Positions 35,543-47,867 of a stretch of 64,000 nucleotides of DNA are shown one piece after another. The translations under genes and the position numbers were made by a program. Position 1 is the stretch's first letter. Each line of letters starts with the position of its first letter. Where the stretch lies: positions 14,390,612 through 14,454,611 of the forward strand of contig NC_092094.1 of assembly GCF_045679555.1 (NCBI RefSeq). The letters are read 5' to 3'. The notes under the pieces are model-generated. The model searched no databases and was not told where the DNA came from. It saw nothing but the letters and a program-made list of their open reading frames with translations. Origin of the DNA: Salvelinus alpinus. Its lineage: Eukaryota > Chordata > Actinopteri > Salmoniformes > Salmonidae.

Positions 35543-35730
35543 TAACCTTTATTTAACTAGGCAAGTCAATTAAGAACAAATTATTATATACAATGGACAA
35601 TGCTGGGCCACTACTGCCCCGCCCTATGGGACTCCCAATCACAGCCGAATGTGATACAGCCTGGAATCGAACCAGGGACTGTAGTTACGCCTCTTGCACT
35701 GAGATGCAGTGCCTTAGACCGCTGCATCCA
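35543..35730 (-). repeat. tRNA-derived SINE, nested in hAT
   Basis: On the minus strand it starts tggatgcagcggtctaaggc (tRNA-Leu/Ser-like), has a perfect B box GGTTCGATTCC (35663-35673) and ends tgcctagttaaataaaggtt. It is flanked on both sides by short GT runs, consistent with insertion in a GT repeat. It is the most intact SINE in the window. Confidence 0.85.
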
Positions 35731-36020
35731 TGTGTGTGTGTTAACTATTTAACTGTACTAGAATGCTTAAAAGGCTGCAAAAAATGTAATAACGGTTATC
35801 GGTATAGTTTTTTTTTGGCAAAGAAAATATCGGATATCGGTATCGGCCAAAAATGTCATATCGGTGCATCGTTAGTTTGAACTCATGACTACTGGTTTCA
35901 ATTAAATTTTCAGCCCAACTTGTAAGCAAATACTTTATCAATTTATTGTTACAAATCAGCTTGCAAGGTTGCTAGCCAACTAGCCTGCTAACGTTAGCGC
36001 CACCTGCTAACATTAACCCC

Positions 36021-36150
36021 TACATTTGAGTCATTTAGTAGATGCTCTTATCCAGAGCAATTAGGGTTAAGTGCCATGCTCAAGGACACAGACACATTTT
36101 TCACCTAGTCACTGGCCCAACACCCTTAACCACTAGGCTACCTGCCGCCC
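36021..36150 (-). repeat. SINE copy with internal deletion
   Basis: Minus-strand SINE. The head gcaggtagcctagtggttaa at about 36127-36146 retains a perfect A box. The body includes gagcatggcacttaaccct. The tail (ggataagagcatctactaaa) is shared with the L2-like LINE at 3305-3365. The B-box segment is missing. Confidence 0.75.
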
Positions 36151-39134
36151 TGCCGTTAGTACTGCATGAGTCAGCCAGTTGCTATCAATACCTACCTTAC
36201 AGCTACATTAAAGTAAACCAACATTTTAGAAATACATAATGCCCTCTAACCAGTTATCAAATAATGTTACCTGTATATGCAGTTATCTTAACCAGCAAGC
36301 TAAAGTTAGTTATTTTAGCCTAGCCAGCTAACTAACTAGAGACTTATGGCGTCAGCATGCTTCAATTCGGATGGTGGCTAGTCGAAGTTGTTTGGTGCAG
36401 TATTTTTCAATAAAAAAATGTGCATTAAAACGAGTCATCTCTTGTTCAATGACAACAAAGACTTTATTAAAGAATCCCTACTGTTGACCAATCACCGACG
36501 AAGGGGCGTATACTTCGGCTGCGAACTTTGCCTCCAGAAAAAAAGTTTTGTGACCAAACAGCCAAAATAACCCTCACGGAAGTCAAAAACAAACAAAATG
36601 TCGTCAAAATATATACACAAACTCTACCGAGCTGTTTCGGCAGGGAAGCATGTGGACATCTTTACCGATTGACGGCTGAGTTAGCTACCAAAGAAGAGCC
36701 AAGGACAGAGGTGCTTCAGGGAGAGAGGCTGTTTCACCATCCGAGGGAGTGTCAGCTAATCCAATAGCGATATAGTGAGGTAAATTCAAAGTAGATAGAT
36801 TCCAGAGGCAATAATCTAGAGGCATTGTACACAGGAGACAAGGAGAAGAGTTAACAATAAGACAGCCATCGGAGGAAGGCTCCAGCAGATGGAAATGATC
36901 ACAACAGCACAGTCAGTCAGCTACTGTAGCATACTAGTTTCAAGACCAGGTTGAAAAACTGGTAGTCTAGAAAAGTAGAAAAGTTCACTAAACAAACGAA
37001 GAACAGATGAGGTACTAAACAATTAGATCAGGGAGGAATAATTTTCAACTTTAATTTTGAGCTAGCCTGCAGCTGCAGGAGAAGTCAGTGTTGCCTGGAG
37101 CAACCGAGCAATATCATGCAGCCCCCACATGTGGGGAATCTGACTGGTTGTTTACATCACACCTCCTCGTGATTGGTGGATTGTTGTTCACTGCCAACAC
37201 TCGATCTGCATGGCTAGTGGCTAATGTTATTCAGCTCGAGCTAGCTAAAGCAGAGTAGATTCTTCAAATGGCGTTGAGAAATAGTGCATTGTGGGTAGTT
37301 TAGAAGATATCTGTAAATACGTTAATAAATATGTAAATATCCCAAAACATAAACATGTTTGTAGTTATAGGTAACCAGATTGTTACTAAATATTTTACCA
37401 CACAGTGTTGTGACTTTGGTGAATTTTTCAGCTGGGAATTTTTTCCCCACCAGAATATCTGGGGACCTCATTTTTTATGCCAAGAATTTCTCGCAACCCC
37501 ACCTCACGACAAACATAATGTCAAAATGTCGATTTTTACATCAATAAATAACCTTCAATTCATAGGATTTTTGGTCTCTTATCAAAATGAAAAGAAACCA
37601 ATAAATACAAAATGAAAAGAAACCAATAAATACATTTACTCAATAAAATATTTTTCAAATTATCTTTCTCAAAAACTTTTGTATATTGTGACACACCTGT
37701 ACTCTTAATTTTATGATTTTTTGGGGGGGCAAGCCCACTGCAGTTCCCCTGTGACCCCACTACGGGTCGCGACCCCGACTTTAAATACCACTTCTTTAAA
37801 GGATGTGTAGATACTGGAGTTGTTTACCCATGTTATGGCATGATGTGTCCTTTCCGCTCTCACACAATACATAGGGAAGCAAATGTGAATTAGACTCATC
37901 CAATGTAAACAAACACACCTCACTATTCTCACTGTGTTGTTCACTATTTCCACCCCAACCAGTAGTGTTGTGCAATGTTCTCATTGTTTGTAATATGGAA
38001 AGCACTGTCCAGTGTTCTGAACTATTATCACCCAATAGGGTGTGTCTAGTCTAAGTTTTTCACACACACACACAAAGGTGCATTGTAACACCCAATCAGG
38101 TAGCATTAAACACACGTCACCACAAGAACCCCAACACATTTACCTCACAATCCAACCCAACTTCTCTCTAAGGAAATAGCTCCTTATAAAATGGGCCTCC
38201 ACTTTTTAAAAACATAATAATAGGGCTTCCTCAACATAACAACATATCCTGATGATGATGATGAAGTCTCCGCATACGTCGCATTCTGGCGCCGTGTGCT
38301 AGAACATCCATGACGGCCGCTCTGTCTATCGAAGCAGTTAGCGCATGCCAGGAAACTAATCAAGACGTACATTTTGTACAAGCTCCGACATGACCTCCTC
38401 CACTCCTCGGCAGCTGTTTTCATCCCCCTCGCCCTGCCGCCCATGCATCCCTCTCTCCACTCCTCCCCAAATGGGAGAAGTATGGGAGGAATTTAGTAAA
38501 CACTGAGCGAGACGGGGGCGTGGGCGGCCCTAGAGCATCGTGGTAATGACCCCCGGAACGGAGCTCGTGATTAGATGAGAGCAGGATGAGGGCCATTAGG
38601 TGGTTGTTAGATTGTTGTTAGATGGTTGTTGTTGTTAGGTAGTTGTTGTGTGACTTTGCTATACAGGGAACCCTGTAATTACACTGTAGTGTTATTATGA
38701 GCGGACAGCCAAAACGGCAGTTCTAAACACCATGCTGCCGAGGCCTCCCCCTCGCCTTGCCATATCCTCCCCTACTGCAAGCCTGAACATGTCGCAAAGA
38801 AAGAGAGAGAGTGAGTGTGTTGGGACATGGGGGTTTATTTCAGCAGCATATTCCACATCAAAATCTGCCTGACACAACACGCTTTTGAGGAACAAGACAA
38901 AACACTCCACTGTGACCACTTCTGCTTGCTTTAGGACAAGTTTTACTAGAACACCCACTCACTTAACTTGTAAAAAACACATATTGCTCAATAGGACTAA
39001 AATGCTAACTTCACAAACAGCTAAAAACACCTCCTAGCCGCCTTCCTTTCACATAACATCACATCCCACACAGACAATGCTGTGGTCTAGTTTCTTTATG
39101 ACTGGCCTCACAAGTTGCCTCACAGGCTGATATA
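36151..39134. other. No recognisable gene
   Basis: Mixed sequence with gctagc/taacgtta-rich stretches common in salmonid repeats. A possible DNA-transposon terminus (ctacgggtcgcgaccccgac) lies at about 37758-37780. Nothing has splice or domain support. Confidence 0.45.
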
Positions 39135-40675
39135 TCAAATCAAATCAAATCAAGTTTATTTTATATAGCCCTTCGTACATCAGCTAATATCTCGAAGTGC
39201 TGTACAGAAACCCAGCCTAAAACCCCAAACAGCAAGCAATGCAGGTGTAGAAGCACGGCGGCTAGGAAAAACTCCCTAGAAAGGCCAAAACCTAGGAAGA
39301 AACCTAGAGAGGAACCAGGCTATGAGGGGTGGCCAGTCCTCTTCTGGCTGTGCCGGGTGGAGATTATAACAGAACATGGCCAAGATGTTCAAATGTTCAT
39401 AAATGACCAGCATGGTCAAATAATAATCAGGAGTAAATGTCAGTTGGCTTTTCATAGCCGATCATTAAGAGTATCTCTACCGCTCCTGCGGTCTCTAGAG
39501 AGTTGAAAACAGCAGGTCTGGGACAGGTAGCATGTCCGGTGGACAGGTCAGGGTTCCATAGCCGCAGGCAGAACAGTTGAAACTGGAACAGCCGCAAGGC
39601 CAGGTGGACTGGGGACAGCAAGGAGTCATCATGCCCGGTAGTCCTGACGCATGGTCCTAGGGCTCAGGTCCTCCGAGAGAGAGAAAGAAAGAGAGAAGGA
39701 GAGAATTAGAGAGAGCATACTTAAATTCACACAGGACACCGGATAAGACAGGAGAAGTACTCCAGATATAACCAACTGACCCTAGCCCCCCGACACATAA
39801 ACTATTGCAGCATACTGGAGGCTGAGACAGGAGGGGTCAGGAGACACTGTGGCCCCATCCGATGATACCCCCGGACAGGGCCAAACAGGAAGGATATAAC
39901 CCCACCCACTTTGCCAAAGCACAGCCCCCACACCACTAGAGCGATATCTTCAACCACCAACTTACCATCCTGAGACAAGGCCGAGTATAGCCCACAAAGA
40001 TCTCCACCACAGCACAAACCAAGGGGGGGCGCTAACCCAGACAGGAAGATCACGTCAGTAACTCAACCCACTCAAGTGACGCACCCCTCCTAGGGACGGC
40101 ATGAAAGAGCACCAGTAAGCCAGTGACTCAGCCCCTGTAATAGGGTTAGAGGCAGAGAATCCCAGTGGAGAGAGGGGAACCGGCCAGGCAGAGACAGCAA
40201 GGGTGGTTCGTTGCTTCAGAGCCTTTCCATTCACCTTCACACTCCTGGGCCAGACTACACTCAATCATATGACCTACTGAAGAGATAAGTCTTCAGTAAA
40301 GACTTAAAGGTTGAGACCGAGTCTGCGTCTCTCACATGGGTAGGCAGACTATTCCATAAAAATGGAGATCTATAGGAGAAAGCCCTGCCTCCAGCTGTAT
40401 GCTTAGAAATTCTAGGGACAATTAGGAGGCCTGCGTCTTGTGACCGTAGCGTACGTGTAGGTATGTATGGCAGGACCAACTCGGAAAGATAGGTAGGAGC
40501 AAGCCCATGTAACGCTTTATAGGTTAACAGTAAAACTTTGAAATCAGCCCTTGCCTTAACAGGAAGCCAGTGTAGGGAAGCTAGCACTGGAGTAATATGA
40601 CTGTATACTGTATGTAGCTCTTTACTTTGTGGTATAGAAATTAGCAGGTAATAAATTAATCGCAAAAACAAACAT
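39135..40675 (-). mobile_element. L2-like LINE 3' end, 5'-truncated
   Basis: On the minus strand a C-terminal ORF2 piece (40261-40671) is followed by about 1.1 kb of 3'UTR, ending in a (TTTGA)n tail at 39135-39155. The phrase gaagtgctgtacagaaaccc is characteristic of this abundant fish repeat. Unlike the copy at 5118-7450, this one keeps the canonical 3'UTR. Confidence 0.85.
40261..40671 (-). pseudogene. L2-like LINE ORF2, C-terminal 130 residues
   Basis: Open stretch encoding HITPVLASLHWLPVKARADF then KVLLLTYKALHGLAPTYLSE, and further on FLWNSLPTHVRDADSVSTFK. This is the conserved C-terminal region of L2/CR1-group LINE reverse transcriptases. It opens at the 5' truncation point and ends at its natural stop (SRSYD). 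The polymerase and endonuclease domains are absent, so it is a dead 3' fragment, but the frame itself is undamaged, which implies a fairly recent insertion. Confidence 0.85.
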
Positions 40676-41490
40676 CATTAATGAATTATTACGATTTCTT
40701 TACTATTTTACCATGCCATTTCTTAAATAGATACCAGAGAGAACAGCACTCTTAATAGGACTGGGAGAAAATCAGGACACTCATATTCAAGTCTATTTGA
40801 GCACTGGATGTCTTTCCATTGAAGTTTCAGGTAGGTTGAACATAGACCTACATGAAGGTCTCAGACAATTTCAGCGAGGAGGGGTGGTTGGGTGCACAGC
40901 GGACCCCCTAAACCCAATCCTCCACACACAGCAGACCAGAGACTCCCAGACCACTCAGGTAGAGATATGGGCCATCCCAGACCCCAGCACAGACCACCAC
41001 CCACAGCCTCCATTGTTCTTCTTTCTGATTCCTTGGAACAGGTCCAGGATCAGCAGTTCTAACCTCATTACATCCTCCTAAAACGATTCCTATGAGAATG
41101 ACCTTTGAACCCACCAGAGTCTATGGGAGGGAAATGAACAGACTATAGTCTAAAAGATGGGGGAATTGTGGTAACATAAAATGAAAGAGTCACTACAGAT
41201 GCTAACTCAATTTTTCGGTCAGTAGTGAGGTAACAATCGTATAGGATCTTTTACATTTTTATTTGGACTTCCTTGTGTGACTATGCTAGGTGTTATTGGT
41301 GAAATGTTTTTCCACTATAGCAGGCTACAGTTGACAGCTCCAAAGATGCTGTGCGTGTGTTATATGTGATTTTTATGTTGTTCATGACACCTTCGAGGAG
41401 TATTTTTGAAGAGGAGTATACACCTGCTGAGGAGTATACACCTGCTGAGGAGTATTTTTGTATTTAATAAAGCCCTTTTGTGGGGAGAAA
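40676..41490. other. No recognisable gene
   Basis: Unique-looking sequence. A short duplication gaggagtatacacctgct occurs near 41411-41449. Confidence 0.45.
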
Positions 41491-41494
41491 CTCA

Positions 41495-42285
41495 ATCTAA
41501 TTGGCTGTGCCTGGCTCCTCAGTGGGTGGACCTGGCTCCCAAGTGGGTGGGCTTATACCCTCCCAGGCCCACGCTGTCATGTTTTGTCTTTGATCATCAT
41601 GTCTTGTCCCTGTGCTTCCCTCTGCTGGTCTTATTAGGTTCTTTCCCTCTTGCTATCCCTCTCTCTCCCCCTCCCTCTCTCGCTCTCTCGCTCTCTCTCT
41701 CTATCGTTCCGTTCCTGCTCCCAGCTGTTTCTCATTCTCCTAACTACCTCATTTACTCTTTCACACCTGTCCCCTATTTTGCCCTCTGATTAGAGTCCCT
41801 ATTTCCCCCTCTGTTTTCCGCTTCTGTCCTTGTCGGATTCTTGTTTGATGTTTGCTGTTCTGTGTCCTTGTTCCGCCCTGTCGTGTTTTTGCCTTCTTCA
41901 GATGCTGCGTGTGAGCAGGTGTCTATGTCAGCTACGGCCTGTGCCTTCCTGAAGCGACCTGCAGTCTGTGGTCGCGTCTCCAGTCGTTCCTCTCTACTGA
42001 CGAGAGGATTTCAGTTTCCTGTTTTGGATTTTCCTATGATATTATCCAGGAGTATCATTGTTTGTTTAAGACTGGATTAAAGACTCTGTTTCTCTTAAGT
42101 CGCTTTTGGGTCCTCATTCACCAGCATAACACACGCATGGCTGCGCCCCTGCCCAGTCATGTAAAATCCATAGATTAGGGCCAAATTAATTCATTTCAAT
42201 TGAATGATTTCCTTCTATGAACTGTAATTTAGATAACATTTTTGAAATTGTTGCATGTTGCATTTATATTTTTGTTCAGTAGTAA
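41495..42285. mobile_element. DNA-transposon repeat fragment hosting a solo LTR
   Basis: Segments 41495-41574 (aattggctgtgcctggctcc) and 42132-42285 (catggctgcgcccctgccca; cagtcatgtaaaatccatag; gttgcatttatatttttgtt) are two halves of one abundant salmonid element, interrupted at CACGC by the LTR. The left terminus is missing. Confidence 0.7.
41575..42131 (+). mobile_element. Solo LTR with 5-bp TSD CACGC
   Basis: 557 bp beginning TGTCATGTTTTGTC and ending CCAGCATAACA, with ATTAAA at about 42075-42080. Perfect CACGC duplication on both sides (41570-41574 and 42132-42136). The TG/CA ends and 5-bp TSD fit a Ty3-type element reduced to one LTR by recombination. It is unrelated in sequence to the LTRs at 15457 and 17658. 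Confidence 0.9.
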
Positions 42286-42873
42286 CATGCCTTTCTCTGG
42301 ATTGCACAAAGGCAACATCATGCAGTTCCCATTCAGGCCTATTGGGAATAATGGGCTACTTGCACCAAGTACTTCCAAATAAAGACCTTTTCGTTTCTAT
42401 TCCATAAAGAGTGATTTATTGACCCTCCCCCCCAAAAAAGTCTTACTGAATTCCCAATACAAGCTATAGTCATTATTTTGTGTGATTGTCACTGACTGGG
42501 ACTATGGTGTAGCACAGTCCACTCACAAGAAGCACATGTCCACCACATGTTGTTCACTGCGCGCCGCCATTTAAAAGTATACATCATCTCTGGCATTAAA
42601 GGCAATGTAAACCATGGAGTTTACTGCCCAGATGGATGGTAAGCGGACAATAATATGAATGCAGGCCTGTATACACATTACTAGCCATCGCAACCACTGT
42701 GGTGGATTTAGGGTAGACATTGCTTGGTAGACAAATGTGAAAACAACCATATGTGTATACAGTATATGGTGAAGAGATTAAGGGGGACAGCTTTTTGCCC
42801 GTTAACCTCTCAGCTTTGTGACAACACAACTCTTACCTCTTAAATCAGGCGTCACATTCACCAATTATGGACC

Positions 42874-43193
42874 AACTGTCATGGACTCTCTGTCAAGTGT
42901 CATGGACTCTCTGTCAACTGTCATGGACTCTCTGTCAAGTGTCATGGACTCTCTGTCAAGTGTCATGGACTGTCTGTCAACTGTCATGGAATCTCTGTCA
43001 ACTGTCATGGACTCTCTGTCAAGTGTCATGGACTCTCTGTCAAGTGTCATGGACTCTCTGTCAACTGTCATGGACTCTCTGTCAAGTGTCATGGACTCTC
43101 TGTCAAGTGTCATGGACTCTCTGTCAAGTGTCATGGACTCTCTGTCAAGTGTCATGGACTCTCTGTCAACTGTCATGAACTCTCTGTCAAGTG
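42874..43193. repeat. 21-bp minisatellite, about 15 units
   Basis: Unit gtcatggactctctgtcaag followed by t, with alternating g/c variants (tcaagt / tcaact). Because 21 is divisible by three, every frame without a stop stays open on both strands. These frames are not treated as genes. Confidence 0.96.
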
Positions 43194-45460
43194 CGTTCAA
43201 GATGGTGCATGCACACACACAAAGACAGAACATACACACACATTTGACCAGGTTGTTACTGCAAAACATCAAATAAAGGTTAAAATAACAACCCCCCCCA
43301 CACACACACATCAACCTGCCAACCCCAGCACAAACCCATTACACCACACACCCTTATTTCCATTCCCACTGGACTGTAAAGCCAAACATCACTAATCCTC
43401 TATGCTGCTTGGTGTTCTCCTGTACCACCGGGGTGACTGACGTCAGGGCTTTGGAGGAGTGAGACAGGCTGCCCTCTCTCCCTTCCTTCTTTCCTCCCTT
43501 CGTGCCTACCTCCCTCCTTTCATCCCTCCCATATGCGACGGTCGTGGATAGGGCCAGCTGCCAGCGGGTCTGGTGCGCAGCAGTAGCAGCATCTTAAAGG
43601 ATCTCCCGGCCCTAAAGGCTGTAAAGCCACTTAAGCGCTTCGGAGTGAGCAGAAGGCCTTAGATTAAACGTCACAGTCCTCCCGCGACTACATCTAAGTC
43701 ACTGGGCCACTAACTACAGCTAAACTCTCCCCACACAGCCTGGTAGGAACGAGTGTATTACTGTACCTATGTGACCTAGTCTTGTACAGAGAGGTTAGGA
43801 AATGGAGACCAGGGACAGCGGCATTTTGAAACTTTGCAATTATGCCGTCTATTGATCTGTCTGTCTATATCGTCATTTGTATGGCTGTGTACCATGCTTT
43901 TCTAATCCACACACACACATATGTGCGCGCATACACACACACGCCAAGAGAAATAAGGTGTTTCCTAGAGTGGATGCAGTCATGTGTGGGTGTAACCTCC
44001 ACTGTGCTTTGTTGTTCTTGGATAAAATGTTTCACCAAAGATATTTGTGTGGTTATTGTGTCTATTTGTTTGTACATATGTGTTTTGTTTGTGTTCTATG
44101 TAGAGACAGAGCATTTATTTGCTTAATAATCCAAGCCAGAGTTATATAAAACAGAAAACAGAAGGGTAATGAAACATTGTGTATATGTGAAAATCTGGTT
44201 CCTGACTTCCTGGCGCCTGATTATGACATAGTCACAACAGAATGCTGCGTTCCCATGTCACCAGTCAGGAAGAGAGGCTGAGAGGGCATGAGGTCACTGA
44301 GTGTTTGGGTGAATATTCTCTGCATGACAGGCTGCCAGTACCTCAGGCGACAGCAACTCAATGACTCCATGACTAACAGTTCAAAAGATAAAACAAAACA
44401 AGGAAACCAGCAACTACAGTAGGGTCTACGCAGTTGACTGAAATTGACATGTTACATCAACAGTCCATTGAAATCATTTCTATTAATGCAGTTTGGGGGC
44501 AGAGATTAGCAAAAACCTAAGACTACGAGTAGCATGAAAAATAATCAGAATCAGAATGGCAATGAGGGAAAGGGATAATATTGTATTTATCATGAGTAGA
44601 CTAAACCGCTTATCAATCATTTCATTCAAAGTGGGGGATATCCTCACTTTAGTCAGAGTATTGATGAGGGAAATAGTTCCAAAACAAACCCCCATAGTGG
44701 TCGGGTTCCCCATTCACGCTCAATCGTTGTTTGATCTCTAGTCCAATGAAAGCTCTTTGATGTGGGGAACAATGAGCTCTGATTGGGTTACACAGTCTTG
44801 GATTGATGATGCGTGGAAATCCAACACCAATCCAAGTCAAACCGAGGGACAGTCAAAAGGAACTAGAGGTAGGTAAGGGGATTCCCTCATCCCACATGAT
44901 GATCACTCAGTCTCTAGACCTACTAGAGACAACGATAATTGCACTATCAATTCAGGAAGCAAGTGACACATCTATGCATGACAATCAGATATCATCCTTT
45001 CTTTCATCTATCATCTTTCCCTTTCTCCCCCTCCCTCCCTCTGCTTTGGGATAGACTACCTGACAGATGGACCTAGGATATCCGGGTGTGGGGATTTAGA
45101 GGATGGGGGGAGGGAGGGAGTGAAGACGCTTAGCTAAAACAACATTGCTAGATGACAGGTACAAAATCCTCCTTACGGGCAGAGAATCTGTCTGATTACA
45201 GAGATTGAGGGATAACGGAGGGGTGGACAGGGGAGGAGAGGCGGGAGGGGTGGTGGGAAAGGATGGGCGGCAGGGAAGAGAGGGTAGGCGGGTAGAGGAG
45301 ATGGGAGGGGGCAGTTTTAGGTTTGGCAGAGAGCACCTGGTGAGGATTATAGAGGGGTGTAGGGGGATGGTGAGGGAGGATAAGGGAGGGAGGTAAACCC
45401 AGAGCTCTTGTGTTCTCTCGTGCTTTGTTGGCACTTCTGTGGATTAGACTTGAGACACAG
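43194..45460. other. No recognisable gene
   Basis: Non-coding sequence with CA tracts (43290-43310, 43905-43945) and purine/pyrimidine-rich stretches (43460-43530, 45000-45040, 45180-45390). No exon or element could be supported. Confidence 0.45.
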
Positions 45461-45540
45461 TGTGTGTGTGTGGAGGAACTGGGGCTTCTCACACACACAC
45501 ACACACACACGCACACACACACACACACGCACACGCACAA
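45461..45540. repeat. (GT)n / (CA)n inverted pair
   Basis: A short GT run (gtgtgtgtgtgg) faces a longer interrupted CA run across about 20 bp (aggaactggggcttct). The two can pair as a hairpin. Confidence 0.8.
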
Positions 45541-46394
45541 CCTTAAGCTTGCCCTTTCCCAAAAAGCACAGTTACCTAAGCTTGCCATTTTACAGATGCC
45601 TATTACAAAGTGTTTCTCTTTGGTAAAAAAAAACACTATATTGACACTTGAGACAGAAAATAAATGTCCCTTTTAAAAGCATTACTTCAGTCAACCACTC
45701 AGGTGGTGTTCTATTGGCCAGTAGGTAAGTGGTATAAAAGCTACAGGAGATGAGTGGCTACCAAAGCTATTAGAGAGGCCAGGGATGGACAAGTTTCTCT
45801 GTGCTTCATCAAACAGTCAAGTCTGAGTGAGACTAACACACACACCACACACACACAATAATAACAGAAAAGCGAGAGAAGGCGCCTTTGACCCGAACAG
45901 ACTGAGGATGAGAATGGAGAGAGCGGTAAACAAACAGTTGAGTGAAAGGCAGAGGTGTGTATGCCAATCCCATCAGAGATAAAAGGAAAGGAACAGCGGT
46001 GACTGGTGACAGGAGAGGACCGCAGAGTGGTGAATTATGGGAACTGACCTGGAGAGGACAAATGGCAGGAGGTGATGAAATAAACTAGTGAATAAAATGA
46101 GTGTCTCAGACATAGTAGAGTAGACACTCCAATTAAGAGATATCAAAAGTGTGGTGATTTCTAATGATGAGTTATTCTAAGTGTTTATCAATCATTTGTG
46201 CTTATAACAATTTGCTGTGGCCTACAGTATGCATGATTCCTAACCACCTGTATTTTCCATAAAACATGTAATTGACACATCATATTGCCAGATCTAAAAC
46301 AAAAACCATATAAGTGTTAACCTGGTCTGTTATGACTATCTGTGGTATTCCATCTGGTCTCATGCTGACCCTGCCTGGCCCTGGCCCTACCCAG
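45541..46394. other. No recognisable gene
   Basis: Unique-looking sequence. A TATA-like gtataaaagc at about 45731 stands alone, with no plausible ORF after it. Confidence 0.4.
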
Positions 46395-46700
46395 AGCAGT
46401 AGGGGCCAGTAGAGGACAGGAGGGCAGAGCAGTAGGGGCCAGTAGGGGACAGAGCAGTAGGGGCCAGTAGGGGACAGGAGGACAGAGCAGTAAGAGACAG
46501 TAGGAGACAGAGCAGTAGGGGCCAGTAGGGAACAGAGCAGTGGGGGCCAGTAGAGGACAGGAGGACAGAGAGTAAGAGACAGTAGGGGACAGAGCATTAG
46601 GGGTCAGTAGGGGACAGGAGGACAGAACAGTAAGGGACAGTAGGGGACAGAGCATTAGGGGCCAGTAGGGGACAGGAAGACAGAACAGTAAGGGCCAGTA
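46395..46700. repeat. Minisatellite of cagtaggggacag-type units
   Basis: Irregular array of 10-13-bp units (gcagtaggggccagtagggg, acaggaggacagagcagtaa) in higher-order blocks of about 50-60 bp. Minus-strand Leu/Pro/Tyr-rich reading frames follow from the repeat. Confidence 0.93.
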
Positions 46701-47117
46701 GGCTACAAGTGACTTTAACCAATAGAAACACCCCAAGCTAAAAAGACCATACAATATGCTAAAGATGTACAAACATTAATTACATGGCCTAGAAATGTGA
46801 TTTGGGGACACGTGGAGAGTTGTCGGGGGCTGAGTGAGATGGTTTTGGGTTAGGGAGGGGATGAGGGTTGAGGGAGGGAGAATGGGATATGCCAGCCACC
46901 ACCCAGCTGGCACTTCCCGGAAGTCTGAGTCCCCAGCTGTCACCCACAGGCTCCAAGGGTTCAGCAGGCGCCAACACACACACAGACGCACATAAACAAA
47001 CACACACACACCACTGTCAGTGTCAAAAACAAGGCTTGTTCAAGCTCTACACAGCCATTCAGTTTGGCAGTTGGTTGTTTATCCCTTTCTCTTTCACTCC
47101 ACAGAGGGTTCAAAAAA

Positions 47118-47120
<3 letters not shown>
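46701..47120. other. No recognisable gene
   Basis: Non-coding stretch with a short interrupted CA tract (46973-47010). Confidence 0.45.

Positions 47121-47189
<69 letters not shown>
47121..47189. repeat. (GA)n microsatellite
   Basis: Pure purine GA run of about 34 repeats. Confidence 0.97.
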
Positions 47190-47192
<3 letters not shown>

Positions 47193-47867
47193 CAGGGACA
47201 GAGTGAGCAGCAGGGGTGCGTGGATAAAATCACTGAAGAAGCCAAGCCAGAAAAAAAAGTATACGCTTTTAGTTTTTGTTGTCCTAGGCTACCTGGCTAA
47301 AATGCTTGCTCGCTAGCCTAACTTCCTTTCATGGGCAACTAGTTAACATTAGCCTACTGCATCTAGCTACATATTGAACTTCCATCCTCTCAGGTCAGGG
47401 GCACAAAGTATGAATGTGGGGTTGTAACAGAATCACTGTTAAAATAATTGGCCAGTACGGAGAATTAAGTAAAATCACAAGTCCAAATCCCCATCTCCAG
47501 CCATGGCTAATTTAGGAAAGGGCCATTTTTTGTTAACTAGCTAGCCACCGGAGTACAACAACAACATGCAACAATTCAAGTTCGGTCAATGACGTTTGGT
47601 ATATTGATGTGATTGGTGTGAAGCCAAATCCAAACTGGCTTCCCTTGACACTTTATTTTGGTGCGCCAGAACCATTCACAGTTGAGCTAAAAAAGTTTTT
47701 GATTATAATTTGATATATATATATTTTTTTATCAAGCAAGGCAATAATGCTTGCTGGTTTCCCTTGTACACGGGTGGCTGGGGGGTGTTATGGGTAACAA
47801 TCCTTCGTAGAAGTGCTTATATTATTACGTATATTTTTTATAAATTAAGATATGCAAGATTTATATA

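Larger units (their letters stand above)
33005..35874. mobile_element. hAT (Ac-like) transposon, 2.87 kb, 8-bp TSD
   Basis: Bounded by perfect 8-bp direct repeats GTTTGAAC (32997-33004 and 35875-35882). Terminal inverted repeats TAAGGATGCA / TAACGATGCA are followed by subterminal atatcgg and tatcggcc repeats at both ends. The interior holds a short ZBED/hAT transposase remnant (34168-34370), repeats of gctgaaggtcaggcaaaag, a foldback (34839-35021) and a SINE (35543-35730). Non-autonomous now. Confidence 0.9.

Noticed and set aside
37700-37795. hAT terminus (gggtcgcgaccccgac)
   Set aside because: The end resembles known hAT termini, but no opposite end or TSD could be located, so no element is called.
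42818-43314. Possible repeat protein gene (150 codons, both strands)
   Set aside because: The frame is open on both strands only because the repeat unit is 21 bp; no flanking gene structure.
45725-45745. Promoter (gtataaaagc)
   Set aside because: A lone TATA-like sequence with no exon or ORF downstream.
46280-46772. Leu/Pro/Tyr-rich minus-strand proteins of 105-151 codons
   Set aside because: They follow the cagtaggggacag minisatellite; periodic peptides without membrane-protein features beyond composition.
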